From NCBI RefSeq assembly GCF_001411495.1, contig NZ_CP012982.1, positions 806,001-870,000 of the forward strand: a DNA stretch of 64,000 nucleotides. Direction: 5' to 3'. The notes beneath the pieces are model-generated. The model saw only the letters and a program-made list of their open reading frames with translations. It did not search any database and was not told the DNA's origin. Source of the stretch: Burkholderia cepacia ATCC 25416. GTDB taxonomy: Bacteria; Pseudomonadota; Gammaproteobacteria; Burkholderiales; Burkholderiaceae. This document shows, one piece after another, positions 17,804-27,000 of this stretch (positions are counted from its first letter, which is position 1; each line of letters begins with the position of its first letter). A program made the position numbers and the translations under genes.

Positions 17804-18100
17804 CGATTCGCGTAACAATCGCCCTCTTCAACAAACGACGAATCTCCTTGATTGTGCGACGCGCCGTCACTATCGGCGCGTCGATTGTCAGCCTCGGGGC
17901 AGCGATCCCGGGTTCTGACGGGCAACACCTCCAACGCCAAAGCCAATCGAGCCTCGATGACCGACGGCAAGCCCACTCCGCCTGGCCATCGCATTCCGCA
18001 CTGATTCCCAGTCGAATATTTAATTTTCACCTGGCGTAGCGCGCGCTTACCCTTTCGGCATCGCATCACAGGGCCAACGGCCCCTCCCTGGAGCACCCCG
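17804..18100. other. Intergenic region with hairpin
   Basis: This stretch of 297 bp between the regulator and the CynX-like transporter has no supported gene. A perfect 9-bp stem at 17857-17883 (CGACGCGCC / GGCGCGTCG, 9-nt loop) probably terminates the regulator transcript. The AT-rich patch at about 18005-18030 (AATATTTAATTTTC) is the best place for the transporter promoter. Confidence 0.5.
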
Positions 18101-19330
18101 ATGTCCGACCCCGGCACCGCGCAAGCTGTCCGCCGCCCGCATGCGGCTTCCGTGTCCTATGGCGCGCTCGCGCTGCTGGTGCTGGCCGGCCTCAACCTGC
18201 GTCCGTTCCTGACCGCGTTCGGCCCCGTGCTCGACGTCGTGCGCGCCGACACCGGCCTCGGCTTTCGCGCGGCCGCGCTGCTGACCACGCTGCCGTTCGT
18301 GCTGATGGGTATCGTCGCCGGAGTCGGTGTCGGGCTCGCGCGACGCGTCGGCGAGCAGCGCGCGCTGACCGTCGCGCTGGCGCTGATCGCGGCAGGCTGC
18401 ACGGCGCGCCTGTGGACGGACGGCAGCGCCGGCCTGATCGCGACCGCCGTCGTCGCGGGCGCCGGCGTCGCCGTGATCCAGGCGCTCGTGCCCGGCCTCG
18501 CGAAGCGCTGGTTCGCCGGCCGGCTGCCGCTCGCGATGGGCCTCTATTCGGCCGCGCTGGTGGGCGGCGGCGCCTTCGGCGCAGTCGCGAGCCCGTGGCT
18601 CGCCGCGCACGGCGGCTGGCATCTCGCGCTCGCCGTATGGGCCGTGCCCGCGCTCGTCACGCTCGCGCTGTGGCGCGCGAAGGCACCGCGCGACACCGTG
18701 CACGCGATGGCCGCGACAGCGCCGCTCACCGCGTTCGCCCGCATTCCGCGCGCGTGGCAGCTCGCGCTGTTCTTCGGGCTCAGCAACAGCGGCTACGCCA
18801 GCCTCGTCGCATGGCTGCCCGCGTTCTACCGCAGCATCGGCATGAGCCCGCAAGCGAGCGGCAACCTGCTTGCGTGGATGGCGCTGTTCCAGGCGACCGG
18901 CGCGCTCGCGATGCCGCTGCTCGCCAAAGGTTCGCCCGACCGCCGCGCCGTGCTGTGGCTCACGCTCGCGCTGCAGGCGGCCGGCTTCGCCGGGTTCGCG
19001 ACGCTGCCCGCGTTCGCGCCGTGGTTCTGGGTCGCATGCGTCGGCCTCGGTCTCGGCGGCTTCTTCTCGATGAGCCTGATCGTCACGCTCGACCACCTGC
19101 CCGATGCGCGGCTCGCGGGCGCGCTCGCCGCGTTCGTGCAGGGCATCGGCTTCCTGACCGTCGCGGCGAGCCCCTGGCTGATCGGCTGGCTGCGCGACGC
19201 GGGCGGCGGCTTCGCGACCGCCTGGTGGATGCATCTCGGCGTGATCGCCGCGATGGCCGCGCTGAACGCCGCGTTCTCGCCCGCCGGCTACCGGCACAGC
19301 ATGGCGCGCCTCACCGGCGCCGCCCGCTAA
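18101..19330 (+). CDS. MFS transporter, CynX/NimT family
   Basis: A 409-residue, 12-helix major facilitator. The opening helix LLVLAGLNLRPFLTAFGPVLD matches the CynX/NimT (cyanate/nitroimidazole) subfamily, in which an N-L-R-P motif in helix 1 is typical. No enzyme for cyanate (CynS) is encoded nearby, so the substrate is open and an efflux role is as likely as import. The start is the ATG at 18101; the gene ends at a long hairpin (19348-19381). Confidence 0.88.
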   Translation: MSDPGTAQAVRRPHAASVSYGALALLVLAGLNLRPFLTAFGPVLDVVRADTGLGFRAAALLTTLPFVLMGIVAGVGVGLARRVGEQRALTVALALIAAGCTARLWTDGSAGLIATAVVAGAGVAVIQALVPGLAKRWFAGRLPLAMGLYSAALVGGGAFGAVASPWLAAHGGWHLALAVWAVPALVTLALWRAKAPRDTVHAMAATAPLTAFARIPRAWQLALFFGLSNSGYASLVAWLPAFYRSIGMSPQASGNLLAWMALFQATGALAMPLLAKGSPDRRAVLWLTLALQAAGFAGFATLPAFAPWFWVACVGLGLGGFFSMSLIVTLDHLPDARLAGALAAFVQGIGFLTVAASPWLIGWLRDAGGGFATAWWMHLGVIAAMAALNAAFSPAGYRHSMARLTGAAR

Positions 19331-19347
19331 AGCCCCCTTTCGAATCC

Positions 19348-19381
19348 GGACGCTTCGCCGGCCGCTTCCGGCAAAGCGTCC
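19348..19381 (+). terminator. Intrinsic terminator-like hairpin after CynX-type gene
   Basis: The outer stem GGACGCTT/AAGCGTCC and inner stem GCCGG/CCGGC stack into one long hairpin 18 bp after the transporter stop codon. Confidence 0.7.
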
Positions 19382-19474
19382 AGCCGCCCGCGCGTGGCCG
19401 GGCGCGGGCAGTCACGCCTGTCGGCCGCCAGTTCGCTTCACCACATACAACATCGACCGGTATTGGAGACAATC

Positions 19475-20245
19475 ATGAAAAAGCTCGTTCTCGCCATTGC
19501 GCTCGCGCTGACGGCAGGCGCCGCCGCCGCGAAGGACCCGGCAGTCCTGCGCCTCGGCGTCGACCCCAGTTATGCGCCGTTCGAATCGCTCGCGCCCGAC
19601 GGCAAGCTCGTCGGTTTCGACATCGATCTCGGCAATGCGATCTGCGAACGGATGAAGGTGCGCTGCGTGTGGGTCGAGAACGCGTTCGACGGGATGATCC
19701 CGGCGCTGAAGGCGCGCAAGTTCGACGGCGTGCTGTCGTCGATGAGCGTGACCGAGAAGCGCCTCGCGCAGATCGCATTCACCGACAAGATCAACAACGT
19801 TCCGCCCCGGCTCGTCGCGCGGCGCGGCTCGAACCTGCAGCCGACGCCCGAATCGCTGCGGGGCAAGAGCGTCGGCGTCGAGCAGGGTTCGACGCAGGAG
19901 ACTTACGCGCGCACGTACTGGGAGCCGAAGGGCGTGATCGTCCGCACGTACCAGACGCAGGATCTCGTCTACCAGGACCTGCTGTCGGGACGGCTCGATG
20001 CATCGCTGCAATCGTCGGTGCAGGCCGACCTCGGTTTCCTGAAAACCGCGAAGGGCGCGAACTTCGAATTCGCGGGGCCGCCGCTGCACGACCCGAAGAC
20101 GCTCGGCGTGGGTTCGGCGATCGGCGTGCGCAAGGATGACGACGCGCTGCGTACGCAGATCAACCAGGCGCTTGCGAGCCTGATCCAGGACGGGACGTAC
20201 CAGCGGATCGCGAAGAAGTATTTCTCGTTCGATATCTACAACTGA
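19475..20245 (+). CDS. Periplasmic amino-acid (Lys/Arg/His-type) ABC binding protein
   Basis: A 256-residue family 3 solute-binding protein. It has a signal peptide (MKKLVLAIALALTAGAAAA, cleavage near residue 20), then LRLGVDPSYAPFES, GFDIDLGNAICERM and DGMIPALKARKFDGVLSSMS. These are the hallmarks of the HisJ/ArgT lysine-arginine-ornithine binding group. It would bind a basic or polar amino acid in the periplasm. No permease or ATPase gene is adjacent, so it is an orphan that must use a transporter encoded elsewhere. The start is the ATG behind TTGGAGAC. It is followed by a strong terminator. Confidence 0.92.
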   Translation: MKKLVLAIALALTAGAAAAKDPAVLRLGVDPSYAPFESLAPDGKLVGFDIDLGNAICERMKVRCVWVENAFDGMIPALKARKFDGVLSSMSVTEKRLAQIAFTDKINNVPPRLVARRGSNLQPTPESLRGKSVGVEQGSTQETYARTYWEPKGVIVRTYQTQDLVYQDLLSGRLDASLQSSVQADLGFLKTAKGANFEFAGPPLHDPKTLGVGSAIGVRKDDDALRTQINQALASLIQDGTYQRIAKKYFSFDIYN

Positions 20246-20266
20246 CGGACGCGTAGCGGACAACAC

Positions 20267-20301
20267 GAAGAGGCGTCACGCATGAATGCGCACGCCTCTT
20301 C
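20267..20301. terminator. Strong bidirectional terminator
   Basis: GAAGAGGCGT pairs with ACGCCTCTTC, and an inner CGCAT/ATGCG stem continues the hairpin. It is followed by TTCGTT on the plus strand and sits between the convergent binding-protein and zinc-ribbon genes. Confidence 0.85.
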
Positions 20302-20323
20302 TTCGTTAACCGAACGATATCGA

Positions 20324-20707
20324 CTACGCCGCTCGCTGCAGTAGGTCGGTCGCGAAAGACCTCGCATGCTCGACGGCTTCCTGCGCGTCGCCGAACACAC
20401 CGAGCTGATCCCAGTGTTCCTCGGCCGCATACGTCCCCTTCACGGCAAGCGCCCGCTGAACGCTCAGCTGCGCTGCGTACTTGCCATCCTCAAGCGGTCG
20501 AGCCGTCGCCACCACCTTGTGCGGCGGGCTCGCGCGCTCCGGCTGAATCAGTTCGACAGCACCGCCGGCCGTGTCGACGTACATCAACTCGTTCCTGGCT
20601 TTGCAGTCCGGGCAGTAGAAGCACCAGCCCGCGTCCTCCTGACGGGGCCTGACCTGCCCGCGAGCGAGCACGGCGCGGCATTCAACGTTTTCGCAGATGA
20701 ACGGCAT
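20324..20707 (-). CDS. Small zinc-ribbon-like protein of unknown function
   Basis: A 127-residue soluble protein. C5, C10, C29, C32 and C35 (ICENVEC and WCFYCPDC) form a plausible zinc ribbon in the first 36 residues. The remainder is an alpha/beta segment (KVVATARPLEDGKYAAQLSV ... GVFGDAQEAVEHARSFATD) of unknown fold. I do not recognise a named family. The start is the ATG at 20707 that opens the Cys-containing domain, preceded by GGAGACTGCC. It is monocistronic and converges with the amino-acid binding protein. Confidence 0.75.
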   Translation of the reverse strand: MPFICENVECRAVLARGQVRPRQEDAGWCFYCPDCKARNELMYVDTAGGAVELIQPERASPPHKVVATARPLEDGKYAAQLSVQRALAVKGTYAAEEHWDQLGVFGDAQEAVEHARSFATDLLQRAA

Positions 20708-20930
20708 GGCAGTCTCCGAGGTTGTTTGCGGAAAATCCTAGCATGTCCGCCGAAGGTCAACCACCGTCTTCGTCATCGACATGGCCACGGAGCGTGTGAT
20801 GCGGATCGCCGAGACGGTCAGGCTCCCCCCAACCTTTCACACGCCGTACACGCGGGTCGACCGGATGCGCGCGAGCCCGACGTCACCCGGGCTAAACTGT
20901 CTGCCCGACCAACGAACCGAGCCATCCTTC

Positions 20931-21452
20931 ATGTTGATCCGCGTTGCAACCCTGTCCGATGCCATCCCGCTTGCCGAATTGAAGCGCGACACGTTCCGCG
21001 AAACCTTTCTGCAGGACGGATTCGGCATCGACTACCCGCCGAACGACCTGGCTGCGTACGAGGCTCGAACCTACTCGGTAGAAACGATCACGGACCAGCT
21101 CAACGATCCCGAATGCCGCACATGGGTCGCTGAAAGCGACGACGGCACGCTAGTGGGCTATGCGCACGCGGGGCCGTGCAAGCTCCCGCACCCGGACGTC
21201 GCAGAAGGTTCGGGCGAGATCCATCAGATCTACCTTCGGCGGGGTACGCAAGGAACCGGCGCCGGGCGCGCCCTGTTCGACTCCGCGCTGGACTATCTGG
21301 CAACGGAGCGGCCCGGCCCGGTATGGCTTGGCGTGTGGTCCGGCAACGCGAAGGCGATTGCCTTCTATGAGAAGGCAGGGTTCACGCGTGTCGGTACGTA
21401 CGATTTCAAGGTCGGGGAATCGACCGATCTGGAATTCATCTATCGGCGCTGA
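20931..21452 (+). CDS. GNAT family N-acetyltransferase
   Basis: A 173-residue GNAT acetyltransferase. The acetyl-CoA motif A is visible as IYLRRGTQGTGAGRALFDSAL (R/Q-x-x-G-x-G/A), and motif B as GNAKAIAFYEKAGFTRVG. The N-terminal LIRVATLSDAIPLAELKRDTF is typical of the family. The acceptor substrate (amino acid, small molecule or protein) cannot be told. The ATG at 20931 starts the conserved fold; the frame is open upstream without coding character. Confidence 0.88.
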   Translation: MLIRVATLSDAIPLAELKRDTFRETFLQDGFGIDYPPNDLAAYEARTYSVETITDQLNDPECRTWVAESDDGTLVGYAHAGPCKLPHPDVAEGSGEIHQIYLRRGTQGTGAGRALFDSALDYLATERPGPVWLGVWSGNAKAIAFYEKAGFTRVGTYDFKVGESTDLEFIYRR

Positions 21453-21488
21453 GGCGGTGGATCGAGACGCGGTGCGATTGACGCGCCT

Positions 21489-22151
21489 TCAGTAACCGCG
21501 CGGATAAGGCGCCGGCGTCATTCGCGGATCGTCGATAGGCATGTCGACATTCAGCAAGGACAGAAGCTGCCGATCAAGGCAATGCTGCGGAAAGAAGTGA
21601 TTGAAATAGGAAACGTCCTCGCGTCGGTCCGCCCTCTGGAACATCGCTTCGATCGGCCCCCAGTAGTATTGCCAGGACAACCTGTCCATCTCGCGTTGTC
21701 GATCGCCCGGAAGTGCATCGATCGCAATCGTGCGCAGCCCGTCATGCGTGAATTGATAGACACGCCAGAGCCGGTCGCTCAGGAAATTCGGCGCACTCGG
21801 CGAAAACGCGACATAGTCCGCACCGGCTTCGTCCCGATACCCCGCAATGCGGGTGAATGCCTGAAAGGACGGAATGCCGGCCATGCTGTCCGGATCGCGT
21901 AATTCGAGCTGGTAGAAATAGAACAGCGTCTCCGTGGCTTCGTCGTACCGGATCACCAGTTTGTTGCCGGGATGGTGATACCACCCGGTTGCCGGATCCA
22001 CGAATCCGCCCTGACTGTCCGGCTGCAGCCCCGGCTTACCACCCAGGATGCATCGAACATCGTCGATCAGCGCATCACCCCAGTCGGCATAGAATCGGCT
22101 CAACTGTGTCCTGCCAATCGATACAGAAGCATAGATACCTACCGGCTCCAT
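21489..22151 (-). CDS. Hypothetical soluble protein
   Basis: A 220-residue protein, unrecognised. It lacks a signal peptide and membrane helix, and is rich in Tyr, Phe and Trp (WYHHPGNKLVIRYDEATETLF, YFYQLELRDPDSM, LSWQYYWGPIEAM). The C-terminal half contains a DAxxYFNHFF segment. The opening MEPVGIYASVSIGRTQL and moderate GC suggest an accessory gene. It is monocistronic and convergent with the GNAT gene. No function is proposed. Confidence 0.65.
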   Translation of the reverse strand: MEPVGIYASVSIGRTQLSRFYADWGDALIDDVRCILGGKPGLQPDSQGGFVDPATGWYHHPGNKLVIRYDEATETLFYFYQLELRDPDSMAGIPSFQAFTRIAGYRDEAGADYVAFSPSAPNFLSDRLWRVYQFTHDGLRTIAIDALPGDRQREMDRLSWQYYWGPIEAMFQRADRREDVSYFNHFFPQHCLDRQLLSLLNVDMPIDDPRMTPAPYPRGY

Positions 22152-22409
22152 GGGTTTGCTCCGTCAGGGTTGCTCCGATTCATCACCGCGCATGTTACAA
22201 CCGGCCCCGGCTCGGGCGTGCCGGCGCGTTGTAATCAATCGAACGGTATCCGGAGTTTGCGACGTAACCGGAACGAGAAATGGGCAGGCGCACGTGTGTA
22301 AAACGATTCGACCTTTGCGTCGACTCAGGCAGCACCACTCCGGGATGCTTTCATTTCCGGCGCATCACTTGCGTTACGATTCACGTCATCGTCAACTCCG
22401 CGGAAGCAC

Positions 22410-23489
22410 ATGAAGACTCGTGCTATTGCGCCGAGCGCAGCACTCGTTGCGCTTTTCGCCAGCGCAACCGTACCGCTCGCCGCCAGCGCAGCGCCTGCCC
22501 AGGCACCCGGCGCGCCCAGCTACGACACCTACAAGTCATGGCTGGTCGCCTGCGACAACGGTTTGACCTGCGAGGCGAAGGGTCTCGCGAACGGTGGCGA
22601 GACCGGCGCAGACTTGCGCTTCATTCGCTCAGCCGGGCCGAACGGCGCGCTCACGGTACGGCTGAGCGTCGCCACCAACACCAGCATCAATCTCGATGAC
22701 CTGCGCGTCGACGACGCGCCGCTGCGGCTGGACGACTCGGCCTGGAGCGAGAAATTCGACGACGGGATAGCGACTTTGTCGACCACGCGACCGGCAGCCG
22801 TGGCGGCCTTCGTCTCACGGCTTCGCAACGGCACGAAGCTTCAGTTCGGCGAGGATGCAGACGCTTATGTTCCGCTCGATGGCATGGTCGCCGCGCTGCT
22901 GCGTATCGATGACCGGCAAGGGCGCATCGGGGGAACTACCGCGTTGATCCGCAAGGGGCCTGCCCCTGCGTCGCAGGTCACACCTGCTCCGTCACTGCCC
23001 GTCGTACCGAAGCGGAAGATCACGTCGCAGTTGTCCGATCAAGAAGAAGAACACCTGATCGCGCGCGTGAAACGAATCCGGGATGCCAGCAGTTGCGAGG
23101 AGAATGCGTCGCGCTATCTCCATGAAGCAGCGTATGCACTCGACAAGCACAACGCGCTCGTGTTTCTTCCATGCATCATGGGCGCCTACCAGGGTTCGTC
23201 GGATGTGTTCATCGCCCCGCGTATCGGCGGCGGAAAACCGGAGCCCGTCAAGCTGCCGATTCCTGAAGGGGGCTTTTCAGACCCTTCATTGGTCGAACCG
23301 GACTTCGACCCGGCTACCGGCACGCTGTCCACCTTCGGCAAGGGACGCGGGCTGGCCGATTGCGGCTTTCAGGCCAGTTGGATCTGGGACGGCCATGCGT
23401 TCCGGATGTCGACTGTGTCGCAGCAGAAAACGTGTGGCGGCGTTCAAGGAGGCGACTGGCCGACGCTCTATCGGTCGCGAACGAAGTAG
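22410..23489 (+). CDS. DUF1176 domain-containing exported protein
   Basis: A 359-residue protein with a signal peptide (MKTRAIAPSAALVALFASATVPLAASAAP, cleavage near 28) followed by the DUF1176 opening YDTYKSWLVACDNGLTCEA. The Cys pair in DNGLTCEA and CGVQ-like segments near the end (LADCGFQASWIWDG, TVSQQKTCGG) are typical of this periplasmic family. Its activity is unknown. The start is the ATG giving the signal peptide. It stands alone, with a 158-bp gap to the converging amidohydrolase. Confidence 0.85.
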   Translation: MKTRAIAPSAALVALFASATVPLAASAAPAQAPGAPSYDTYKSWLVACDNGLTCEAKGLANGGETGADLRFIRSAGPNGALTVRLSVATNTSINLDDLRVDDAPLRLDDSAWSEKFDDGIATLSTTRPAAVAAFVSRLRNGTKLQFGEDADAYVPLDGMVAALLRIDDRQGRIGGTTALIRKGPAPASQVTPAPSLPVVPKRKITSQLSDQEEEHLIARVKRIRDASSCEENASRYLHEAAYALDKHNALVFLPCIMGAYQGSSDVFIAPRIGGGKPEPVKLPIPEGGFSDPSLVEPDFDPATGTLSTFGKGRGLADCGFQASWIWDGHAFRMSTVSQQKTCGGVQGGDWPTLYRSRTK

Positions 23490-23647
23490 GCCAACGATCG
23501 CTCTCGATGGCGCAGGTTCCATGCGGTCGTTATTTCAACCACACTGGAGTCGGCCAACCCGGGCATCGCCAACGATTCGGCGGCGTTGCCGAACGAACAG
23601 GCCGGCCACGCCGGCCCGCCACCGCACGACAACGCCCACCTGCCCGC

Positions 23648-25132
23648 TCAATAGCGGCTGCGCCCCCACAGCGTCTTCGGCTCCTCGAGCAAATGACGCA
23701 ACCCGCTGCGCTCGATCGTGATTGCCGCGACTTCGTTCACCCGTTCGAGCACCGCGTTCTCGTCGACCGACAACACGCGCCGATCCTCCATCAGCACCCG
23801 TCCGCCCACCATCGTCATGCACACGTCGGCCGCGTTCGCGAAGCACGTCACGCGATACACGGGCATGTTCATCGGCATCATGTGCGGCCGGAACAGGTCG
23901 ACGAGGATGAGGTCCGCGAGCTTGCCGGCTTCGAGCGAACCGGCCTCGTGCTCGATCGACAGCGCCTTCGCCGCGTCGATCGTCACCATCTCCAGCACCT
24001 TGCCGTGCGGCAGCACGTCCGGGTCGCGGAAATGCCGGCGGTGGTAATGCATGCACTGCCACATGTGACGGAACATGTCATAGCCGCGATCGGGCGCCGC
24101 ACCGTCCGACGCGATCGCCACCGTCACGCCCGCATCGATCAGCTCGGGCACCGGGCAGCGCCCGATGATCGACATGATCGCGCTCGGGTTGTGGACGATC
24201 GCGGTGCCCGTCTCGACGCACGCCGCGATGTCGTCGTCGGTCAGGTCGATGCTGTGCGACATGAACGACGTCGGGCCGAGCAAGCCGAGCTCGCGATGCG
24301 CGAACGCGAGCGTGCCCGCGCGGTGGCCGTCCTGCGTGAACGTCAGCCCGCGCTCGCGTGCGAGCGCGCCGTAGCGTGCGGCCTGGTCGCGAAAGTCGTG
24401 CTCGTACCGCGCAAGCTCGGGATCGTGTTCGGGCCCGTACACGGGCAGCGTGAGCGCGATGCGGATCCGGCCGTCGGCATCGCCGTGGCATTCGTCGACG
24501 ATGCGCTCGCATACGTCGAACATCGTGTCGAAACCGATGTCGCGCGTGTCGCTGCCCTCCGGCGTGTGGCGCGTATAGGCACGCGGCGCGGGCGGCCGCG
24601 ACGGGCCGACCGCGACGATCGAGCGCGTACCGGTGCGCACGACCGCGTCGCAATGGCGCCGCGCGTAGACCGGATCGTCGACGCGCATGATCGAATTGCC
24701 GCCGCCGAGCAGCGACACGCCGGTCGTCACGCCGGCCTTCAGGCGTTCGAGCGCGGCGAGATGCGATTCGGCTTCCCAGAACGCCTCGTCGGACGCGCGC
24801 GTGTAGATCGTCTCGGCTGCGGCCGACCACGCATCGCCGTCCGCGCCGCCGATCGTGCGCAGCATCGCGTGGCCCGCGTGCGCATGCGCATCGATCAGGC
24901 CCGGCAGCACGGCCTTGCGGCGCGCATCGATCGTGCGCGCGGCACGGTAACGCGCCTGCAGTTCATCGGTGCCGCCCACGGCGACGATGCGCTCGCCCTT
25001 GACCGCGACCGCGCCGTTCTCGATCACGCGCCGCTGCGGGTCCATCGTGATCACGCAGCCGTTCGCGATCAGCGTGTCGATCGCTTCGCGGTCGTCCTCT
25101 CGCATGCCCTCTCGCTTGCCCTCGTTAATCAT
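23648..25132 (-). CDS. Amidohydrolase (deaminase/chlorohydrolase-type, ATZ/TRZ-SsnA group)
   Basis: A 494-residue metal-dependent hydrolase of the amidohydrolase superfamily, subgroup of SAH/MTA, guanine and s-triazine deaminases. It shows GLIDAHAHAGHAML with metal ligands H83 and H85, SFMSHSIDLTDDD with a further His, and IASDGAAPDRGYDMF with the catalytic Asp. Such enzymes hydrolyse C-N bonds of purine-, pyrimidine- or triazine-like rings. Met 1 (25132) or Met 10 could be the start. It is co-directional with and 123 bp downstream of the SSS transporter, which probably imports its substrate; a strong hairpin lies between them. Exact substrate unknown. Confidence 0.87.
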   Translation of the reverse strand: MINEGKREGMREDDREAIDTLIANGCVITMDPQRRVIENGAVAVKGERIVAVGGTDELQARYRAARTIDARRKAVLPGLIDAHAHAGHAMLRTIGGADGDAWSAAAETIYTRASDEAFWEAESHLAALERLKAGVTTGVSLLGGGNSIMRVDDPVYARRHCDAVVRTGTRSIVAVGPSRPPAPRAYTRHTPEGSDTRDIGFDTMFDVCERIVDECHGDADGRIRIALTLPVYGPEHDPELARYEHDFRDQAARYGALARERGLTFTQDGHRAGTLAFAHRELGLLGPTSFMSHSIDLTDDDIAACVETGTAIVHNPSAIMSIIGRCPVPELIDAGVTVAIASDGAAPDRGYDMFRHMWQCMHYHRRHFRDPDVLPHGKVLEMVTIDAAKALSIEHEAGSLEAGKLADLILVDLFRPHMMPMNMPVYRVTCFANAADVCMTMVGGRVLMEDRRVLSVDENAVLERVNEVAAITIERSGLRHLLEEPKTLWGRSRY

Positions 25133-25197
25133 TGTTCAGTGTCCTGTTGTGGTTCGATTGGCCTTGCTGCCATCCAGTGGCCGAGAGTGGCCGAGCG

Positions 25198-25231
25198 GCC
25201 GGGCCGCCGGGCAAAACCCCGGCGGCCCGGC
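25198..25231 (-). terminator. 14-bp perfect hairpin between transporter and hydrolase genes
   Basis: GCCGGGCCGCCGGG pairs with CCCGGCGGCCCGGC around a 6-nt loop CAAAAC. It lies between the stop of the SSS gene and the start of the amidohydrolase, so it is either a partial terminator that sets relative expression or the end of the transporter transcript. Confidence 0.65.
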
Positions 25232-25255
25232 GACGGCGTCATGCACGAAAAACCG

Positions 25256-26734
25256 TCACGCCGAACCGACCGGCGCGGCGACCCGCGCCTTCAGCTTGCG
25301 CTGCACCGCGCTGATCACGACGAACACCACCGCGTTCACCGCGAGCGCGACGAGCCCCGGGTTGATCGACGTCAGCGTGTTCGATGCGCCCGGGAACAGC
25401 GACGCGAGCGTCACGCCATAGTAGTTCGTCATCGCGATCACGATCGCGCCGGCGACGATGCCCGCGAACGCGCCTTCGCGCGTGCCGAACGGCCGCTTCA
25501 GGAAGCTCGAGGCGAGCATCGGCACGAGCTGCGTGAGCAGGCTCGACGAGAAGATCGCGAGCGTGACGAAGGTCGCGCCGCCGCGCAGCACGAAGTAGAC
25601 GACCACCAGCGTGAAGATCGGCAGCGCGATGCGCGCGACGCGCGTCACCTCGCGGTCGGTCGCGTTCGGCGCGAAGCCTTCGCGGTAGATGTTGCGCGCG
25701 ATCGTCGTCGATGCGTTCAGCATGATCAGCGACCCCGGCACCAGTGCGGTGAGCAGCCCCGTGCCGCCGACGATGCCGACGAACCACGCAGGGAACGTCT
25801 GCTTCACGAGCCGCAGCAAAGCGAGGTCGGTCTGTGCGCCTTCGAGCCCGTGCACGGTCATCACGGCCGCGAAGCCGACGAGGAACAGGAACGCGATCAG
25901 CACCTGGTACAGCGGCATCAGGATCACGTTGCGGCGCAGCGCGCGCTCGTCCTTCGCGACGTAGATCGCGGTGAAGCCGTGCGGATACAGGTAGTAGCCG
26001 AGCGACGTGAGCAGGATCGTCGAGTTGTACCAGCTCAGGTTGAAGCCGTGCTCCGGCATGCGCAGCAGTTCGGGATGCGCGGCGTCGATCTTCGCGAACA
26101 TCTCGCCGAGCCCGCCGTAGTAGTGCATCGGCAGGTACAGGCCGAGGAAGATCGCGATCGCGAGGATCAGCACGTCCTTGAAGATCGCGATGCTCGCCGA
26201 GCCGTGGATGCCCGACACGACCATGTACACGGCCATCAGCGTCGCGGCGATCCAGATCGCGGCCGCCTGCGGAATCAGCCCGTACGACATCTCCGACACG
26301 ATCACGCCGAGCCCGCGCAACTGGATCATCAGCAGCGACACCATCGCGAACACCGCGACGATCGACACCAGCACGCCGATCGCGCGGCTGTCGTACTTCG
26401 ACGCGAAGTAGTCGGCGAACGACACGAGCCCGTGCGCCTTCGCGTAACGCCAGATCGCCGGCAACATCCAGTAGCCGATCACGAACGCGAGGCAGCCGTA
26501 TGACAGGATGTAGAACGCGGGCACGCCCTTGCTGTAGGTCCAGCCGCTCGCGCCGAGGAACGAGAACGTCGAGAACGCCTCGCCGGCCATCAGCAGGAAC
26601 GTGAGCAGCGAGCCGAAGCCGCGCCCGCCGACCGCCCACTGCTCGAGCGTGAGCGTGCGGCCGCGGCGCGCCATCACGCCGATGGCGAGCGCGAACACGG
26701 CGAACGCCGCGATGATGACGATCGACGCGTTCAT
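25256..26734 (-). CDS. Sodium:solute symporter (SSS family)
   Basis: A 492-residue membrane protein with about 13 hydrophobic segments. It has the SSS hallmark LTFLLMAGEAFSTFSFLGASG near the first helices and the GLLTALVPGSLIMLNASTTIARNIYR stretch typical of the pantothenate/proline-like SSS branch. It imports an organic solute with Na+. It overlaps the upstream DUF3311 gene in an ATGA junction, the usual arrangement for this transporter subgroup. The downstream amidohydrolase suggests a nitrogenous ring compound or amide as substrate; this is inference from context only. Confidence 0.92.
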   Translation of the reverse strand: MNASIVIIAAFAVFALAIGVMARRGRTLTLEQWAVGGRGFGSLLTFLLMAGEAFSTFSFLGASGWTYSKGVPAFYILSYGCLAFVIGYWMLPAIWRYAKAHGLVSFADYFASKYDSRAIGVLVSIVAVFAMVSLLMIQLRGLGVIVSEMSYGLIPQAAAIWIAATLMAVYMVVSGIHGSASIAIFKDVLILAIAIFLGLYLPMHYYGGLGEMFAKIDAAHPELLRMPEHGFNLSWYNSTILLTSLGYYLYPHGFTAIYVAKDERALRRNVILMPLYQVLIAFLFLVGFAAVMTVHGLEGAQTDLALLRLVKQTFPAWFVGIVGGTGLLTALVPGSLIMLNASTTIARNIYREGFAPNATDREVTRVARIALPIFTLVVVYFVLRGGATFVTLAIFSSSLLTQLVPMLASSFLKRPFGTREGAFAGIVAGAIVIAMTNYYGVTLASLFPGASNTLTSINPGLVALAVNAVVFVVISAVQRKLKARVAAPVGSA

Positions 26735-26961
26735 CGCGCGTCTCCCGAACGGCCGGCGCGGGCCGCGTCGCGCGCGTCTCGCTCATCGCGCTCGTCGAGA
26801 TGGAACAGGATCGCGAGAATCGCGGCCGTGGCCGCCATCCAGACCAGGTTCCAGACGAGCAGGAACGGCAGCCCGAACAGCAGCGGACGCGCCTCGGCAA
26901 GCGAGCCGCCCGCATACATCCCGACGAACGGCAACGCCGCCAGCAACAGTTTCAGTTTCAT
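26731..26961 (-). CDS. DUF3311 small membrane protein, SSS transporter partner
   Basis: A 76-residue protein with two membrane helices (LLLAALPFVGMYAGGSLAEA and LLFGLPFLLVWNLVWMAAT) and a charged cytoplasmic tail. DUF3311 proteins are regularly encoded immediately before SSS-family symporters and are assumed to be small accessory subunits. The gene overlaps the symporter start by 4 bp (ATGA), which supports translational coupling. The start ATG at 26961 is preceded by GGAGG. Together they form the operon head for the amidohydrolase further downstream. Confidence 0.9.
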   Translation of the reverse strand: MKLKLLLAALPFVGMYAGGSLAEARPLLFGLPFLLVWNLVWMAATAAILAILFHLDERDERDARDAARAGRSGDAR

Positions 26962-27000
26962 GAGTGCCTCCTCCGGAAGACGCGCGCGTGCGTCAGAACA

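Noticed and set aside
18101-19330. Cyanate utilisation locus
   Set aside because: The transporter is CynX-like, but no cyanase or carbonic anhydrase gene lies beside it.
23360-26503. A 1047-codon plus-strand open frame
   Set aside because: Antisense to the amidohydrolase and SSS transporter. The product is an Arg/His-rich artefact and both minus-strand genes have full-length family matches.
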